Assembly: GCF_028769735.1 (NCBI RefSeq)
Contig: NC_088178.1
Span: 20,348,357-20,412,356 of the forward strand
Direction: 5' to 3'
Source of the DNA: Zonotrichia leucophrys gambelii
Lineage: Eukaryota; Chordata; Aves; Passeriformes; Passerellidae
Length of the DNA: 64,000 nt
Below the pieces are notes generated by a model. The model saw only the letters and a list, made by a program, of their open reading frames with translations. It made no database searches and was not told where the DNA came from. Both the position numbers and the translations under genes were made by a program. This document shows, in pieces, positions 39,401 through 54,362 of this stretch; position 1 is the first letter of the stretch; every line of letters starts with the position of its first letter.

Positions 39401-41622
39401 CTGTGGGATCTCATAAATGCCTGGCTGTAACTACGGAGGCTGGCATGGACAGGAATCTCACCTGTGAGGGGATGGCCGCTTTAAAAGATGCTGTGTGGAG
39501 GCTTCATGGAAATAACAGCTTCTGACCAATCTTGTTGGGAAGAAGAATATTAAGGTGGAAGATGCTTCCGTTCTGGTGCCTGAGCCTGGGAAATCTCTTC
39601 TTTAGAAAGCCTAACAGCTTTTAAAGGGCAGGATGGTATCCAGGTGGAGATTGTTAATGACACACAGGATGAATGGAAAGCTGAGGACTTCCATACACAA
39701 TGCAGTTTATGAATGAGTTGTTCCCTTAGTCAAAACAAGACCTAAGTCTCCTTAGGACCAGGTTAGTGAAAAAGATCAGTTGCAAGAGGAATTTATCTTT
39801 TAGTTATGTTTGTAATAACCATAACATTATTACCAGAATTAGAATAGCAAAACAAAATATGCACTAAGGATAGAAACAGGCCAGTTGCTTCTGTTTCTCC
39901 CTGCTAAAGAGTTTTCCCAAGCAGAAGGAACCTTTTTAAAATCTGTAAGGATAAGATTTGCTGGCTGTGCAGAGAAAAACACTTATACAAAAACTATGAT
40001 AGAACTCATGGATTTTCATCCTTGGGGGGGTCAATAGTTCCTGAACAACTTAAGACTATCAATCACTTTGGTGACTCAGGCAGTGGATTACTGGGTGCCA
40101 CCAAACGCCAAGATTTGCAGTCACTTCTAACATCTGCGCTTGGCAACAAGTTGCATGCTTTTGTTATTATTAAATATTTATATTGTAGTAGTTCTTTGAG
40201 ACTGGCCAGGTCTTAGAAACAAGAGTCTCATTCACTACAAATTCTGAATCATTCCCCAAGCAGAATCTCTGTTTGCATTGAATTAAATGAGATTTCCAAA
40301 GGAGGATCGTGAATGTGGAGTTAATTATAGACTGTATTTAATGCTTATTAAGTGGGCCAAGCTGAAGGTTGTATTGTCATTCTTCTGTTACTTAGTACTC
40401 TCTGAATGCTTGGTTTAGTCACCTTAATGACTGCTTTGTGTCTGCCTTGGCAGATTGCAAGTGTAGGTTCACTTGTGTTGAGCATATGAAAAGTTCCTTC
40501 TTTGTAACCCATGTTATTTGGGGGCTTCTCCCTTGCATTGTGCTTCTGGGCCACCTTTCCTTCCTGCTCTGCTGGTCTGTCATTTCCTCAGTGGGATGGA
40601 AGCTTAGTGATTGCTTCTGCCCCTCTTTCAAACTCATCCTTCAGAAACTACTTTCATAGAGACTTCAGCAGGTACACTGGGGGTTTGATGCTTCTAAACA
40701 GAGAAAAGTTCCCTTTAGGAACTTGGTAAATCTTTTCACCTTCCACCATAGTCAGTTCAAAACCTTGGAAGTCAAGATCTCAGCTAATGAATGATGGAAA
40801 AATCTTCCCAGGGCTTGACTTTGACTGGGGAAGAACCAGTCCCTCATAAAGTTTAACAAATGTTGGGAGATACACATGAGTTTCATGGAATTGTTTTGCA
40901 CTTAAAACAGGGGGTCTTATCATTTTCTTTCAAGGTAGGAATAGGAAAAAAAAAAAGTTGTTGCCCCTCTCAATTGGAAAAATGGTTATATGATCACTGT
41001 GGTCAATCACAATAACATAATATTAGCATATATGTGTACACCCTATTAACTATATGATATATATTTTATATTGTGTACTTTGAGAATCTTTAGGCAGAAC
41101 TTAACTAAAAGAAGGAATATTTTTTCAATAGGCTTTGTGTTTTGCTGGACATTTTGGAATGTTGTGTATTTACATATTTCTTCATTATGAAATGGATTGG
41201 CAAAGTGCAAAAAAGATTTTTTGAATATTCATGATGATTTCAACCTTGTGTTAAAAAGAAAAGACAAAAAAATTGTCTCTTGTGGGGGGGAAGGCAGAAA
41301 TAACAACCTTCACCCTGCAAACTCAAATGAAACTTGATATAGACTTTGAAAAGACCATAAAAATGGAGGGAGTTTGGGCTAGAGGAACACACAGATTGGG
41401 TTACTTATGTTTGTTGAAATTTCTTTACTTCAGAGCTTTAATAATGAAGAACTGAAACAGAGCCCCTTCCCCTCATTTTCTTTCTAGGCTAGGAGACTGC
41501 TTTGAGACTGTTTGTGTCTTTGTGTGGTACTTTGCCATTAAACACTGTAAAAATAAGCAGTAAACGTGTTGGAATGCTGGACTTTCCCCATGCCTGGTGC
41601 TGTGGGATTTCTTTCTGCCCTG

Positions 41623-41637
41623 TTTTTTTTTTTTTTT
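41623..41637 (+). repeat. T15 homopolymer
   Basis: Fifteen uninterrupted T. No retrocopied sequence or target-site duplication was recognised next to it. Confidence 0.9.
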
Positions 41638-44600
41638 CAATTTGTCTTTTTGTATTCCTGCAATCCTGAATGAGGTACAAAAGAAAAGAAGTGAGAAGTC
41701 CCAATGATATTCTGCCTTGTCCAAGGCTAAGAGTGTCTCTCACAGGCTAAGTGAAAGGATTCTGACCATCACATGAAGAGTCTCCTGATGCTTTTTCTGA
41801 AAGATTATTTAAAGGCTTAGCATGCTTTATGACACTGGTATTTTTCTGGCAATTATTTATTTCTCTTTCATTTCAAAGTTTTACTTCATCTCCTTCTACC
41901 TAATCTCTTCCATTCTGTACTAATTGTTTGAGCATTGAAATAGTTAAGAAAACTAACCAAGCTATTTATAGCAATTCAGTTACCTGGCTGTTTGTTGTTC
42001 ATCCATTGAACCTCTCCCACATTTGGGTGGGATGTAACTGCCGTCCCTGGTTTTGTTTTGCTCTTCTTAATTCATTTCAGTTTGTTTCAATTTTGATCCT
42101 TTGTCATTCTGATAAAGATTTCTTATGTGAGTCTTTGTTATGTAACTTTGGGATTCCTGTGTTAGACACAGTCTCAGTTGATGAAGAAGGAGATAAAAAT
42201 TGTAGAATTCAGAATTGCTGGCAGCTTAGATAGAATTGATTCATTGCTTGATTTGTTAAGTGCAAACAAAGTCAAGAACTTATGTTTGGTGCCTTTAGAA
42301 GGGCCAGTTTCCTGAAGCTGGAAGTAATTATGAATCAAACCATGTGGGAAAAGCATGAAAAGCAAGAAATATGAATGGCTGGGCATTGTTTAGACCAGTT
42401 TTATACTGTTTGCCCCAAAAGTTCAGTTTCATAAGAAAGAAATGCTCATGGAAAAATAGTTTTATTGAGAGTATAAGGGGAGACAGTGATAATGTATTTA
42501 TAGAAAAGGTAGAAGTGTGCAGTAAATGCAAAGTTTTGTTCAGCTTGGATGAAGAGAAAAAATGCTCTCCTTAATATTAACAATAAAATTTCAAGCAGTA
42601 GATACCTAAGTTTATGTGCTTTAGAATTGGTATGTCTGGATAAGATTTTTGAAAGAATTTCTGAAGAAATAGCAGAGGACTTTTTGGACTACTACAGAGT
42701 ATTAATAAATCTTCAAACACTAGGGATTCTCCATATCCTTGGCAGAAACTTGAAGTGCAAATATTTTAGAAGCAAAAGGCAATGACTCATAGTCTTTTCA
42801 ACCCATTTTTGATTTTGAGATCAATAGCACATTTGCTACTATGAGTTTCCACAGAGAAAAAAGAAGTAATACCTATAGTTCCAGTTATTGTGCACACTAA
42901 CAAATGAACACTTTTTAAAGATGGGTTTGTTCTTCATGTGGGTACCCATGAAGGTGCCTGCTATGTGTGAGATTGATTTCTTTCTTGATATGTTTGTCTT
43001 AGGACTAAGTTTGTACATTTTGTGTTCTTCTAACCAGCCAGACGAGTTGCATAAAACGGGAAAATCTCAGTTCTTTTTTCCCCCTCTGTATGTGGAAGGT
43101 GGAATGCTTACTTTGCTTGTAGCTCTTCACTACAAGTAGCATCAACCTAATTAAATGTTGGTTCATTTGTTTTCTGGGATTGAATATGGTTACAACTAGT
43201 TACAAGTTTCTACTTTGTTGTCCTGCTACTGTTGCTCCTGCAAAAATTTTTACAGTTGTTGCATTCACGGAAGGCTACATTTGCTTTTGTAGCAAAATTC
43301 TGTTCAGGAAATATCTAATAGCTCATAAAAGGCATGGAGGTCATCATGTTTCTTTGTTTTCTTGAGATAAGAGAGCATTAAAAGCTACACTTAATTTTCT
43401 TCCTTCAGAGATCTGTTTTAAAACTCAGAGACAAAATATCTTCCTAGAAAGACCTTCTTGTTCCCCGAATAACTTCAAAAAATTGAATGAATTGGGCTAT
43501 CTAAGCATTGGTTATTCCCAAAACTTCAGTTAAAGCGATTTTGGTTTTGATAGAACTTTATGCTAAAACGCTGGCTTTCATAATTTTGTTCTTGATCTTG
43601 GTCATCAAGAGCAAAGCGCCAGCACACATTGTGGAAGCAGGTGATGTGTTGCTGCCTTTATTGAATCAAAGCAGTTATGAACTTATCCTCAAACTGATGC
43701 AAGAGCTTCCTCTCTTGAAAATCCTGAAGGTGTGTGTGTGATCACCAAGCATCAACCCTTCTGTGCCTGCCTGCAAGGTCAGTGATGTTCCACCTCTAGA
43801 GGGAAACCTGCTTCCCTTTTGTGTTCTCTTGGAAACGTTGTAGGGAACCCTCATCAGATGATTGAGTGGGAATCAAGTGTATTCCAACAGGTGAATATTA
43901 TCTATTTTATCAAGCCTTTCTCTGAACCTTGTCACTTACTCTGAAGAGCACACTTGCTGTGGTACCCAGACACAGCTCAGTTGGCAGCCCTTGATTTATA
44001 AGCTGGCTCTGAGGAGGTTTTGTAAATGGAGTGTAGGGGAAGAGACATATATAGTACTCAGTCTGCCTCTAATTTTGTCTTCTGCATTGCTATCATGTCA
44101 CCAAGACATCAAAGCTTTGCTGTCTGCCTCATTCTGCAAAGATTGCCATACATAAATTTTGGAGTATGTGGTAGATCATCAAGGCAGCAAAGAGTTTAGT
44201 GGAACAAACACATACAGACTTCTTGTGTGTTGAGGAAGGACAGTAAAACCAAGACCTACTTTTATGGAAGATGCCTTATTGTTGTGCTTGAGAACTGTCT
44301 AGCAGAAGAGAGGAATGAAGGAGGCTGAAGGAACCCTGTTAAATATAATCCAAGAGATATTTTATTTTACTTGTTCTGTTCTCAGTCTTAAGACTGGAAA
44401 TCTGGTAGTAAGTTGTGATGAGCAAAGACCTCTTTATTTTATTGTTCAAGGACTGAAGGACAAGGTAAGTTTTGATTAGATTGATAAATTTAGGATGTGC
44501 TTTTTCCTTCAGGAAGCATGATGTTGCTGCTGGCATCCTTGAGAAATCTGCACTGGAGAAGTACTCCAAAGGACCCCAGACATGACTAGGACTGGTGGAA

Positions 44601-47600
44601 GAGATTATGGGGTGTGATGCCCACTGCAATAAACAAAACATGATCAAGGCTACTTTGGAGCAGGAAGGTTAATGGCAGCTATGTCTGATGTGACATGTTT
44701 GGAGAAGGAGTCATATAGCAGTTGTTGCTGTAAGATGTTTTTGAGGTTATGGGTGTTTAAATAAATTATGAGGCTGAGGTGAGGTTTTCTCTGTTTGCTT
44801 TTGAGAAAACCAGGCAATTGAATTAATTTTTATGAAATACTTTTTACTCTAACATTACAGAGAAACTCATGTGATTCTTTCCCAGTTCACAGCAGAAATG
44901 TAAACAGGCAGAAATGCTACTGCTAACACTAGCTTGCAGTCCCACTCCTGCTCTAAGAAATCAGAATGAGGACTGCAAAGGGAGGGACAGAAAACTGAGA
45001 ACATGTATGTACTGTTCCTGCCTTGTCTGCCGTGCAATCTGTTCCAACTCATCAAAGAATAAACTGAAAAGCCAACAAACAGTGTTTTAAATTTCCATAT
45101 TGAATGTGTTTGAATAATTCTGGTTGATTTCAGACTTCTAAATTCCTACTTAGAAATATCTTCTCCCTGGCTCCTTAAAAGAGTTAATCTTGAAGACCTC
45201 AAAACTGTGAGTGGTGTCCTGTACAGCTGCAAAATGTCAGGTGCCTTCCTCCTGTCCCCTTTAATCTTCAGTCAGTGAGTCTTTCTATATCATTGAAGGC
45301 AGAAATTCCCAAAGGTGGTTGTGTCACTGGACTGTTTGAGTCAGAGACCCTTGATCAGTACAGGAGTCAAAGCTGTATTTTAACATCTTGGAACTTGGCT
45401 CAAATGATTTTGTCAAGTGTTGCTGTTTTGGTGAATTAACAGGGAGAGGATAGGATTTGTCCTGCTAGCAAGGGAAACCTATGGCTCAGCCTTGGGGCTC
45501 TCCTTTAGCCTGTTCTCCAAACAATTTGGAAAAAACATTTCTCTCTCTCTGTCTCAGAGCCATGGATAACCACCTGATCTAGGGCTGGTGTTCAGTGGAG
45601 TTATGATGATACAAGATGGACAGTCTGATTAATTGGACTATTCACAGTTCTTTGAGACAAATTTTATTGAGTTCTCTGACTCATGGTGCTTACCTATGGC
45701 AGTTTGGGCAGTTGGTTAGGCAGCCTTTTCAGACAAACAGCTGCTCTTTGAAGCCAAGGAAGGAAAAAAAAGGCATTTATCTTAGCAGAAGAACATTCAC
45801 TAGAACAATGTATGGAGTAAACAGCAGGGCTTTTTTGATCTTAGTGATTCTGCAGCTGTTCTTACTGTTAAAGGTTGCAGCTATTCTCTATTTTCCCTAA
45901 AGCAGTTTGGATTTTGTTTAGTTTTGTGAGGGCACTTTTAGTCACAGTAATTGCAAGGGTTCTTCCAGGACAGGGTTGTGCTCAGTATTTACAGCAAAGT
46001 TTCTGGAAGAAACATTTTTCCTCCTGTAGTGTTCTTCTTCTTAAGGTTTCAGTGTGGTACTTACTAAATTAATTGATGTCTGCTTGAATTCATGACATCT
46101 GTCTCTAATATAGGTCAGTGGAAACAGCCTTTTTTGGACTACTGTTTCAGAAAGAGGGGTGAGGAATATTCAAAACCTCATGACTATATACAGCATTTTG
46201 TAAAACTACTGTTAAACCACATTCCCCAATTGTGAGGTCACCTCTGCATACCATCTAGAGCACTTTATTCACTGACCAGTGGTTTTTTTCTCTGAATTTC
46301 AGCCCAGTCTGGAGAGGGGGGGAAACACCCTTGCCATATCAAGTTGGCTTTTTCTTTTGTTTAGAGGAGTTAAGTTATTTTTTCCCAGGCTGTCCAAAGA
46401 AGAGTTTAAAGGGCAGCTTTTATCACCCTTAGCCCTGGAAAGTTACTGAAGAAACTGAAAAGGGAGGATGTTGTGAAGTGTTCGTGTTAGATTTCCATCT
46501 CTGTCAGTTGCTGAGAGAGATCTTTCCAAGTGGAGTTCGTTCCCCTAAGGTTTGGTGTCTTCCAGCTGTCTGTGCAATAGATCTGCTGCTGCAACAGAAA
46601 GGGTTGAACTTCTTTTGGAAAATAAAAATGGCCAGACCAAAGAGTCACCTGCTCCAATATCTTGTCTCAAAGTGCTCCCCAGGTTTAGGGAAGGAGAAAA
46701 ATACACAACTGGGACACTGTCCTTGCTCCAGTTCTGCTCTCCAGCTTCTGAGGGGAGGAAGCTTTAGGGTTCCCAAGTTAGGGATGTTGTTAAACCTCTT
46801 AATAGCTTTTGATCCCATTTATATATCTGGTGTCTGGTAACATACTGATGTGGAGAAATCTGCTTATTAACTGTGTGTTATACAAGTGCTTCCTTTTGTC
46901 TGTTTTACAATCTTCAGGGTAATTATGCTCGATGTTTCAATGATACAGGAAATAGTGAATAATAAATCATGGTGGACATATTCCATATTATTCTGCTGTG
47001 CCCTACACCTAGCAAAATGCTGAGTCCATAGCCTGGTTCATTCTACAATGAAACGAACTACATTTTTCTGAAGGAAGATTTGGTGATTAAAACCTTAGTG
47101 AGACTGATGTTCTCATCTGGCATTTAGAACTGCTAAGCACTGGATTTTGACACTCAGATCTACTCAAGTGTATTATCCACAGACATACAACTGTAATTTT
47201 GGCTGTGCTGCTCCAGGAATTCTTAGGTGACCTTTTTTCTCCCCATAGCTTTAGGCTTTGGGGAAGTATCTTTGTTTTCAGATGTATTGATTCCTGTTAG
47301 TTTGAGCAGAGGATTCCTGGATTCTATTTGGATTGAATTATTTATTCTAATCGCTTTAGCACTTGTTTGTCTCTTCTGGACCTACACTGCTGAGTTCATT
47401 ACACTACAAGTAGAAAAACCCTGTTCCCTGTCCAAAGAAAGCATTGCCTATTTGTAGATGTAACAGATGAGCGTTGGTGAGGAAGATTTGTGGGTTACAG
47501 CAACAAAATTACGACACTGCAATTTATTTTCCTTCATTCCTTTGTTTGGCAAAAATTGATGTGATAGGTGAGCATTTTATTTCCTATTGGGCTTGTAGTT

Positions 47601-47654
47601 GCTTCATTTTTTATGGCCATTGCACTAACAGTGGTTTTTAAGAGGCATTTAAAT

Positions 47655-47704
47655 AGCTAATCTAAACTAAACTAAATCTAATCTATCTAAACTAAATCTA
47701 ATCT
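47655..47704 (+). repeat. Degenerate CTAAA/CTAAT simple repeat
   Basis: A 20-bp piece, CTAAACTAAATCTAATCTAT, lies at 47667-47686 and is followed directly by a second copy at 47687-47706 with two end differences. A shorter CTAATCTAAA stretch leads in. Only A, C and T occur over about 47 bases. Confidence 0.85.
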
Positions 47705-50700
47705 CAGCATTTAGTTTCTGCAGGCTTTGAGAATACATAGCCTAATATATCAGGGTGCACTCTAGCTCCTGGCTTTGGAGAAACGGAGACATTCTTTAGA
47801 AGGTTCTTGAAACAGGAGTTGAGCTAGGAATCCCAACTGACTGCTGAGAGAGTTTTTATTGGCTATTGAGTCCTAACACATCCCACCTCCAAACAGTGTG
47901 GTTATCCTCCAGTAGGTTATCTTTGTCTCCTATCTGCAAAACCAGAATGCTGATACTTATCCCTGAGGATGGAAACCCAGCAATTTTGGACTTACGGTAA
48001 CTAGAATAGATAAAAGTCTAGTAATATACATTGGGAAATTGTGTTGATTGTCAGCAAGTTGCTTCATTATTAAGTTATATGTTTTTTGCCCAAAGATTAG
48101 TAAATAATCAAAAACTTGGGGAGCAGTCTTCTTCATTTCTTTGTCTTTCTTTGGTAAACAACTGCCTTCTGAGAAATTAAAATTTCTGGAGTTCATGCTT
48201 TTTGTTTAGTCTAATAATTGGTATTCTAGCCAGCTGTTTTTTCCTTTCCATGTTTCTTTAAAAACACAAACAAGCCTGAAATGGACTGTTTTCTTTGGTC
48301 CTCATCTGTGTCTATTTAACACAATTCTGCTTTTTCTCTGGGCTACTAGTCTTGAAGGTAAGATGTAACCAAAACGGATTTTTTTTTTTTAAGGGCAAGT
48401 TTACAGAAACCAAAGGAGATTGGGAGACAGGGATATTACTCAATCTTGGAGGAGTATGCAGCATGAGGTCACATACAAAATGTGCCATGGAGTTTAGTTG
48501 CATTTCTTATCTTCATCCTTTAAATCTGTTTTTCGTTAGCATCAGGATTTTGTTTCTTTATTTACTTACTTAAACAAATAAAAACTTTCTACCTTGAAAG
48601 CTTTTAATTCTTTCTTCCACAAGAATCCCAACACTTTTTTAGGTGTTGATAAAAGGTTGTTACTTGAGAAGCTCCAGGCAGGGTTATTAGTCCTTGGAAC
48701 TATAAGGGATGGTACAATGAGATATTCCTTTCTGATAGAAAAATCACTTACAGCTGTATTTCTTAAGATGTTTATGTATTTAGCACGGCTGAGACTAATC
48801 TGAAATTATTTCTTCTGCCTAGTGGTCTAATTTCTACTATTGCAAAGACCAGGAATGTAATTTAGTAAGGAAGTAGGATCCTCATGACTTTTTTGTGGGT
48901 GGAAACCCTTTCAGTGTGTTGGTGCAAAGATGGCATTTCAGAGGGTGAGTGGCATTTCAGTGTCACTGCTCTGAGCTGTCCCTGCCCCTCTGCCTGCCCT
49001 GCACTTCCCAAGGGCAGAATTGCCTTCATGTCACCTCTTCCTTCAGGGATGTGAAGGTAGGTCGTGGGTTTTGGTGAAATGTCTCCAAAACTTTGTTTTC
49101 CTGGGCCAGTTTAATGTAACCTAATCTTCAGCTGCTGTTTTTGAGTAGTCCAAATAAATAAATAGAACTATGTGTTGATTATCCTTGTAAATTAATTTTG
49201 TGAGAAGCCACAGCTCTTGACAGAGAAGCAGAATTAGCCATTCATCGTGTCATTTTAGAGACAGGGATTTGGACCATCTTTCCTTGTATTTGGCCATACA
49301 ACCTCCCTGAGGAATTTGCTTACATACTGGAGTAACATTTAAAATATTTACATTTATTTTGCTGGCTATAGGGCAGTAGATGCAGTTCCTATCTCTTTCA
49401 ATGTAAGCATTTTGATTTTCCTCTTCTATCTACCTACTCATTCCTTTCATTTGTTTACTTTTTCCTCAGCTGGAAAATAGCAAATATCAAATGATCAGGC
49501 TGTGTAATGCTTTGAACCCAAGTTTGCAGAGTTGTAAGAACTATAATTGGAGCTTCTTAAAATTCTGGTTCAGTGTTTCCCAAGCCATACAGGTGAATGT
49601 GGATCTCCAGCCATGTACCCAGGGGAGGGTTTTGTGGTGGTGTCTTCACTCAAAGAGATTCCACAGAATGACATGATGCTCACACCTCTACTTAGGAAGG
49701 CAGAGGTGGAGATGCATTTTTCAGTGCCCTGGTGTATGGGATTGACTACCCTGGAGGTGAATGTAAAAGACTTCTCTTCCTCAGGCTGAGTGGCAGTAAC
49801 TGAGGGAAACTGAACTGCAAGTTTTATTCCAGGAGTGTACAAACTTGTCCTTTGGCCAACACTGAGCCGTGACTGGATATGGTGGATACGTCTGAACCAG
49901 GGAGTCCTACCTAAATTTAAATGCTCTGAATCTTACAGGGTATAGCTATGGGGTCTCAGTCTCATGAACTGCTTTGATTTAGTGATGTGCCAAATTATAT
50001 ACTAATATTTCATTGTTGTTCCATAATACCTCACTATGTTTTATATGCCTTCATTTCATGTTCTCATTCCATCTCCTATTCATTCTTCATGTATCGTGAC
50101 AAAAGCTTTGTAGAGCTGCTGTGTAAGCATAAGACCCAGGTTATTTTGAGCCAAAGAGAAAGAGACCCCAAGGAGAAGGATCAGCCCAGGGAGCACATTG
50201 CCAAGGACTCCTTTTCCTTGTTTGAGAAATGTATCAGTTCATATATTTTGTGTGCAAGAGTAACAGGAAGAGACATCAGTCCTCAAATAAGATGATCTCA
50301 AGTGGATGAAGTTTTTTGATTTTTACAAGCTGCAGTTTAAATTCCATGTGAAAGGCAAAGCAGCAAAATATGTCTCTTCAAGCAGATTTTGTAATATTCA
50401 ATTACATGAGCTTAGTTGTGGCCATTTTTTTAGTAATCTAAACACTGAGTTGTATTACTAATTTCTTTTTTTAAAAGGATTTAGATTCCAGTCTATGAGG
50501 ATGACATGCTGTCCCTGATCAGGACACGATGAAGGAATTAACCATGGTGACGTTTTCATATTTGAGATTAAAAGGAGACACACATCTGCCAAATGCAAGC
50601 AGAAGGAAAAATCTTGTTACTTTTTCTAAATCCTCTGAAAGCAGCTGGATTTTTAACTTATCCAAATTGTGAAATTTTGTTGAGATTGATGTCCACATAA

Positions 50701-53700
50701 CAGTGTAGAGAAGCACAGAATATCATAAGAATTCAGGATGTGTGCTGGTCTCATAAGAGCAAAGTCAGAAAAAAAAGCAAGAGTGCATTTTCTCTTCAGT
50801 GGAATAAGCCAATTACTTCCCTTTAACTTCACCCTCATGCAGGCACTTGTTTAAAAACAGCAGATGTTTACAGTTACTGCCTGTGACTTGTTTTTCTCAT
50901 TTATTCTGGAGAAATTTTTTACTTTACTGGGTTTTTCCTGCACAAAATCTGAGCAAAATTTAAAGGGTCCACAGTGTCATCTAATTACATTATTTTTGAT
51001 GTCTCTACTAGCTCTTTAGCTACCTCAGCCCAGAGTGAACATGAGCATTGAGAGCTGGAATAATGTATCTGGACCTGGAAGATGTAGGGGAGATTTGCAC
51101 CCTTCTGTCATAAGTGTCACTATGCTTCTGGCTGGCTGGCTTCTCAGGGTGGCCTTGGAGTCCAGGCTCAGTAATGGGGCTAGTGAGATGAAGCTATTTA
51201 CTAGCTTCTAAAGCACTAAGAAAGTAAAAGTTTTTAGTTTTCCCGTTTGGAAATAAAAGCATTGTCAAAGAGGCACCAATATATGCAGCAGTGTAGTAGA
51301 TACATTGTCATCAAATACAGAGGAGATGTTCATTTGTAGACTTGAGTTCTGTGCAGTCCTTTTATTACAGAACCACATAGCTACAAACACAGTGTGACTT
51401 TTCAAAGTTGGATTTGTTTGAAAGATGTGTAGTACTCTATGGGATGCTTCATGCAGGATGTTTTACACCCTGATTTGTGGAACACTGATCTCTGCAAGAT
51501 TTGTGGATCTCGCAGGGAAAAATACCCACAAAGCAAATGTGTGTATCTAAAATGAAGTCAACTTGGATAGCTTCATCTGGTAAACAGCAAGGCTGCACCC
51601 AGCCCTACTCTAAATTTGCTCTGGGTTACACCTACTAGGAGCTTATCATTACGAGCATGTTGGCAGTGACAGTTTGCAGTGCCTATTTCAAAGAGATTGA
51701 ACAAATAAAACATGTCCCTAAATGGATTTAAAATGTAGAGTGCCCCTTTCTAGTTTTCTGTAGCTTGGTGACTCAAAATGCGGCACCAAGAAAGGAGATG
51801 AGCAAATGTTGAATGATATGAGATGGCAGCTATGGTTGGCTTAGAGAACTGTTCTGCCTCTGGCACTTTGGATCATGAACTTCATCACATCCAAGAAATG
51901 TTAACAGCTCGGCCTGGGGGCTTTAGCAGCTCTGGGAGTCTTTGTGGGTTTGTACTGACAGCTCCCCTCCATCAGTATGCAGCGATTGGCAGGCGGGGGG
52001 CTCACATGCAGGAGGGTCCCAGCCTGCTATTCTTGTGCAGAAACACCATGATGGGCATCTGAGTGACGTTTTAATTTGATAATGAAAGCACCATTAAATC
52101 AGAAAAGAGAAAAATGCCTGTGTTTGTGGCTCAAGATATTTTGTGTGACCACTGAGGTCATTTGAGACAGGCCTGCTGTTGAAATAGTTATACAAGTTTG
52201 CCAGCAATGACTCACTACTGTGGTGGCTGCAGATAAATTCCAGTTGCTTTCTACTTGCTTTTGGAGGTTTTGGTAATAGGGGTTTCTGTACTTTGCCTAA
52301 AGATGAAAATTCTAGCAAGCTTAGATTCAGTTGAAAAAAGTTAAAATTTCCCCCATTTCTTCATATCTGAAATGCTTCAACAAGCGGTGATCAATACATC
52401 CTGCTGTCCCTTTTGTCTGTGTCAGAAGGGGATACAATATACCTTAGCATCATTAAAGCCTTTTGTTTTGTCAGTCCTTCATGTACCTATTTATAAAGAG
52501 ATCCTGACTGGCATAAGAATGCAAATAATTTTGGATACTCATTTCTCAGATGTTTTCTTATCTCTCTCATTTAAAGAAATGTATTATGATATCACATCCT
52601 CACCTATGGAAACCAAACTCATGGATTTGGGTTGTGCTAGATAATATTGCACCTCTCCCTTTCTCTCCATGTCTATATCATATATTTAGGGATATCTATA
52701 CTTGATTGTAAATGATTGGCAGTGTAAGTGGCCAAATGTATTCTTCTTCCATCCTACAGATGAGGAATTTTCATAATAAAATACTGCATATTTGGACCAT
52801 AACCATGCAGGATATCTGTGGCAGAATTAAATAGGATCTGTGTTCTTAAGCCTTTTATGATGCTTTTTAACTTAAAAGATCTTACAAAATTAAATACTTA
52901 CAATGATTATTGATCTTCTCTAGTTTCTTTTCTCTTCCAGCTGCTGAAGGTTTAGATTTTTATTCAGCAGAAATAGAGTTTATTCTTTAAGAGCCACAGA
53001 GGTTCTGTATGTATGTATATATGCAGAATTGCAGGGGGTCTCTATACAGAGAGACCATTCCCCTACAGTTTAGGAGTAGGTTTTATACTCCATGCAGCTA
53101 GTTGTAAAATTAATTGTCCTTCTATTGTCCATCCATTTGGAACTGGCTGCTGGCCTCTTGAGAGGTAATGCAAGACCAGTATAAGAAAAATAGATACTAC
53201 CAGTTCAGCATGGAGTTATTGTTCTGCCTATATGTAATTTTGAAAGTCTGAATGCAGATTCATTGCAGGTAGTAGTAGTTTGCTGGTTAAGTGATAATGG
53301 TGATGCCTGGGAAAGAACATGATTGGGATAATAACAGACTCTTCAGAACTGATTTTGTGGTTCTACTCTGTGGGGCTGCACTGTCATCTTCATTTGAGTG
53401 TTACTGTTGAACTGGAGGAAGAAACCTTTCATTACTTGCCTGTTGCTGATAATGATACAGCAAGAACAGTGTTATTGATGAGTCTTTGCAGCTTCCACTG
53501 AATGTTGAGCATGGAACTGTAAATGCTTTCTTGGTTGTTCTTTGAAGGAATATTAACAAACCTCATATTGTGACTGACACTGAGATATCTAATGTTACTT
53601 TGAAAGCACAAGTGAATTAATGACCCTTGTAATGCTTTAATGAAATGGATGAATGTAAAAATTTTGCAGGTGATGAACAGGGGACACAAAATTAAAGGTT

Positions 53701-54362
53701 TTTTTCACGTAACTCAGTAGACCTATGGTAAATGCATGTGCTGGACTGAAATATATTTAATTGAGTTGCTACTCTTGTTTCTGTACAGAAACTGAATGAA
53801 GAAACACCCATATATTCTAAATTTGGCTAAAGAGTCAATAGCCAAGCTGAATTAAGACACACCTCAACAAAGAAGCACTAATGTCATCTGTTCCAAATCC
53901 TGAAATCACTTGATGATACCCTGTCAATACTGCTTGAAGCTTTGTTTCAAATTCCTGAAACTATCTTCAAGTAATCTTCTAAATAATACTTTTCTATAAT
54001 TTTAACTTTGATCATAACTTAGAAAAATAGCCAAAGCATAGTGCTGTTTATGTCTTTTTTCCTTTTGAAAGGTGTAAGTCTAAAATGATTATTGATATTT
54101 TTCTTCCATGAGCTTTACCTTGCTAGCTATGAAAATCTTTCAGCAAAACTAGTGATTTAGTGGTATTTCAGATATCTTTACCTCTCTGCTTTTTTGTTGT
54201 TCTTCTGTGATGCCACAGTGCAACAAATAAATAATGGTCTGTGTTTGCAGTTACTCCCTGTGGCTCTTTTCTGCAAAGCTGCGAGGAGCAAAATTACTTG
54301 GATGATTGCAAAAACTAGTTCATAGCCAGGAGAGTCCTGATTCTGTGCTTGTTTTTTCACAG

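Larger units (their letters stand above)
36447..54362 (+). other. ST3GAL3: ST3GAL3 intron, 17,916 bp, phase 2
   Basis: The intron is bounded by GTAAGT and TTTTTTCACAG and interrupts a Leu codon after its second base. It holds no recognisable CR1 copy over nearly 18 kb. Minor features are a pyrimidine-rich stretch at about 37920-38050, T15 at 41623-41637, (TG)5 at 43731-43740, a short CT run at 45541-45550, a degenerate CTAAA-type repeat at 47655-47704, and a short ATGT/TA run near 52998-53016. Two stretches of more even base composition and longer open frame, about 36860-37140 and 51820-52070, were not identified. Confidence 0.88.
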
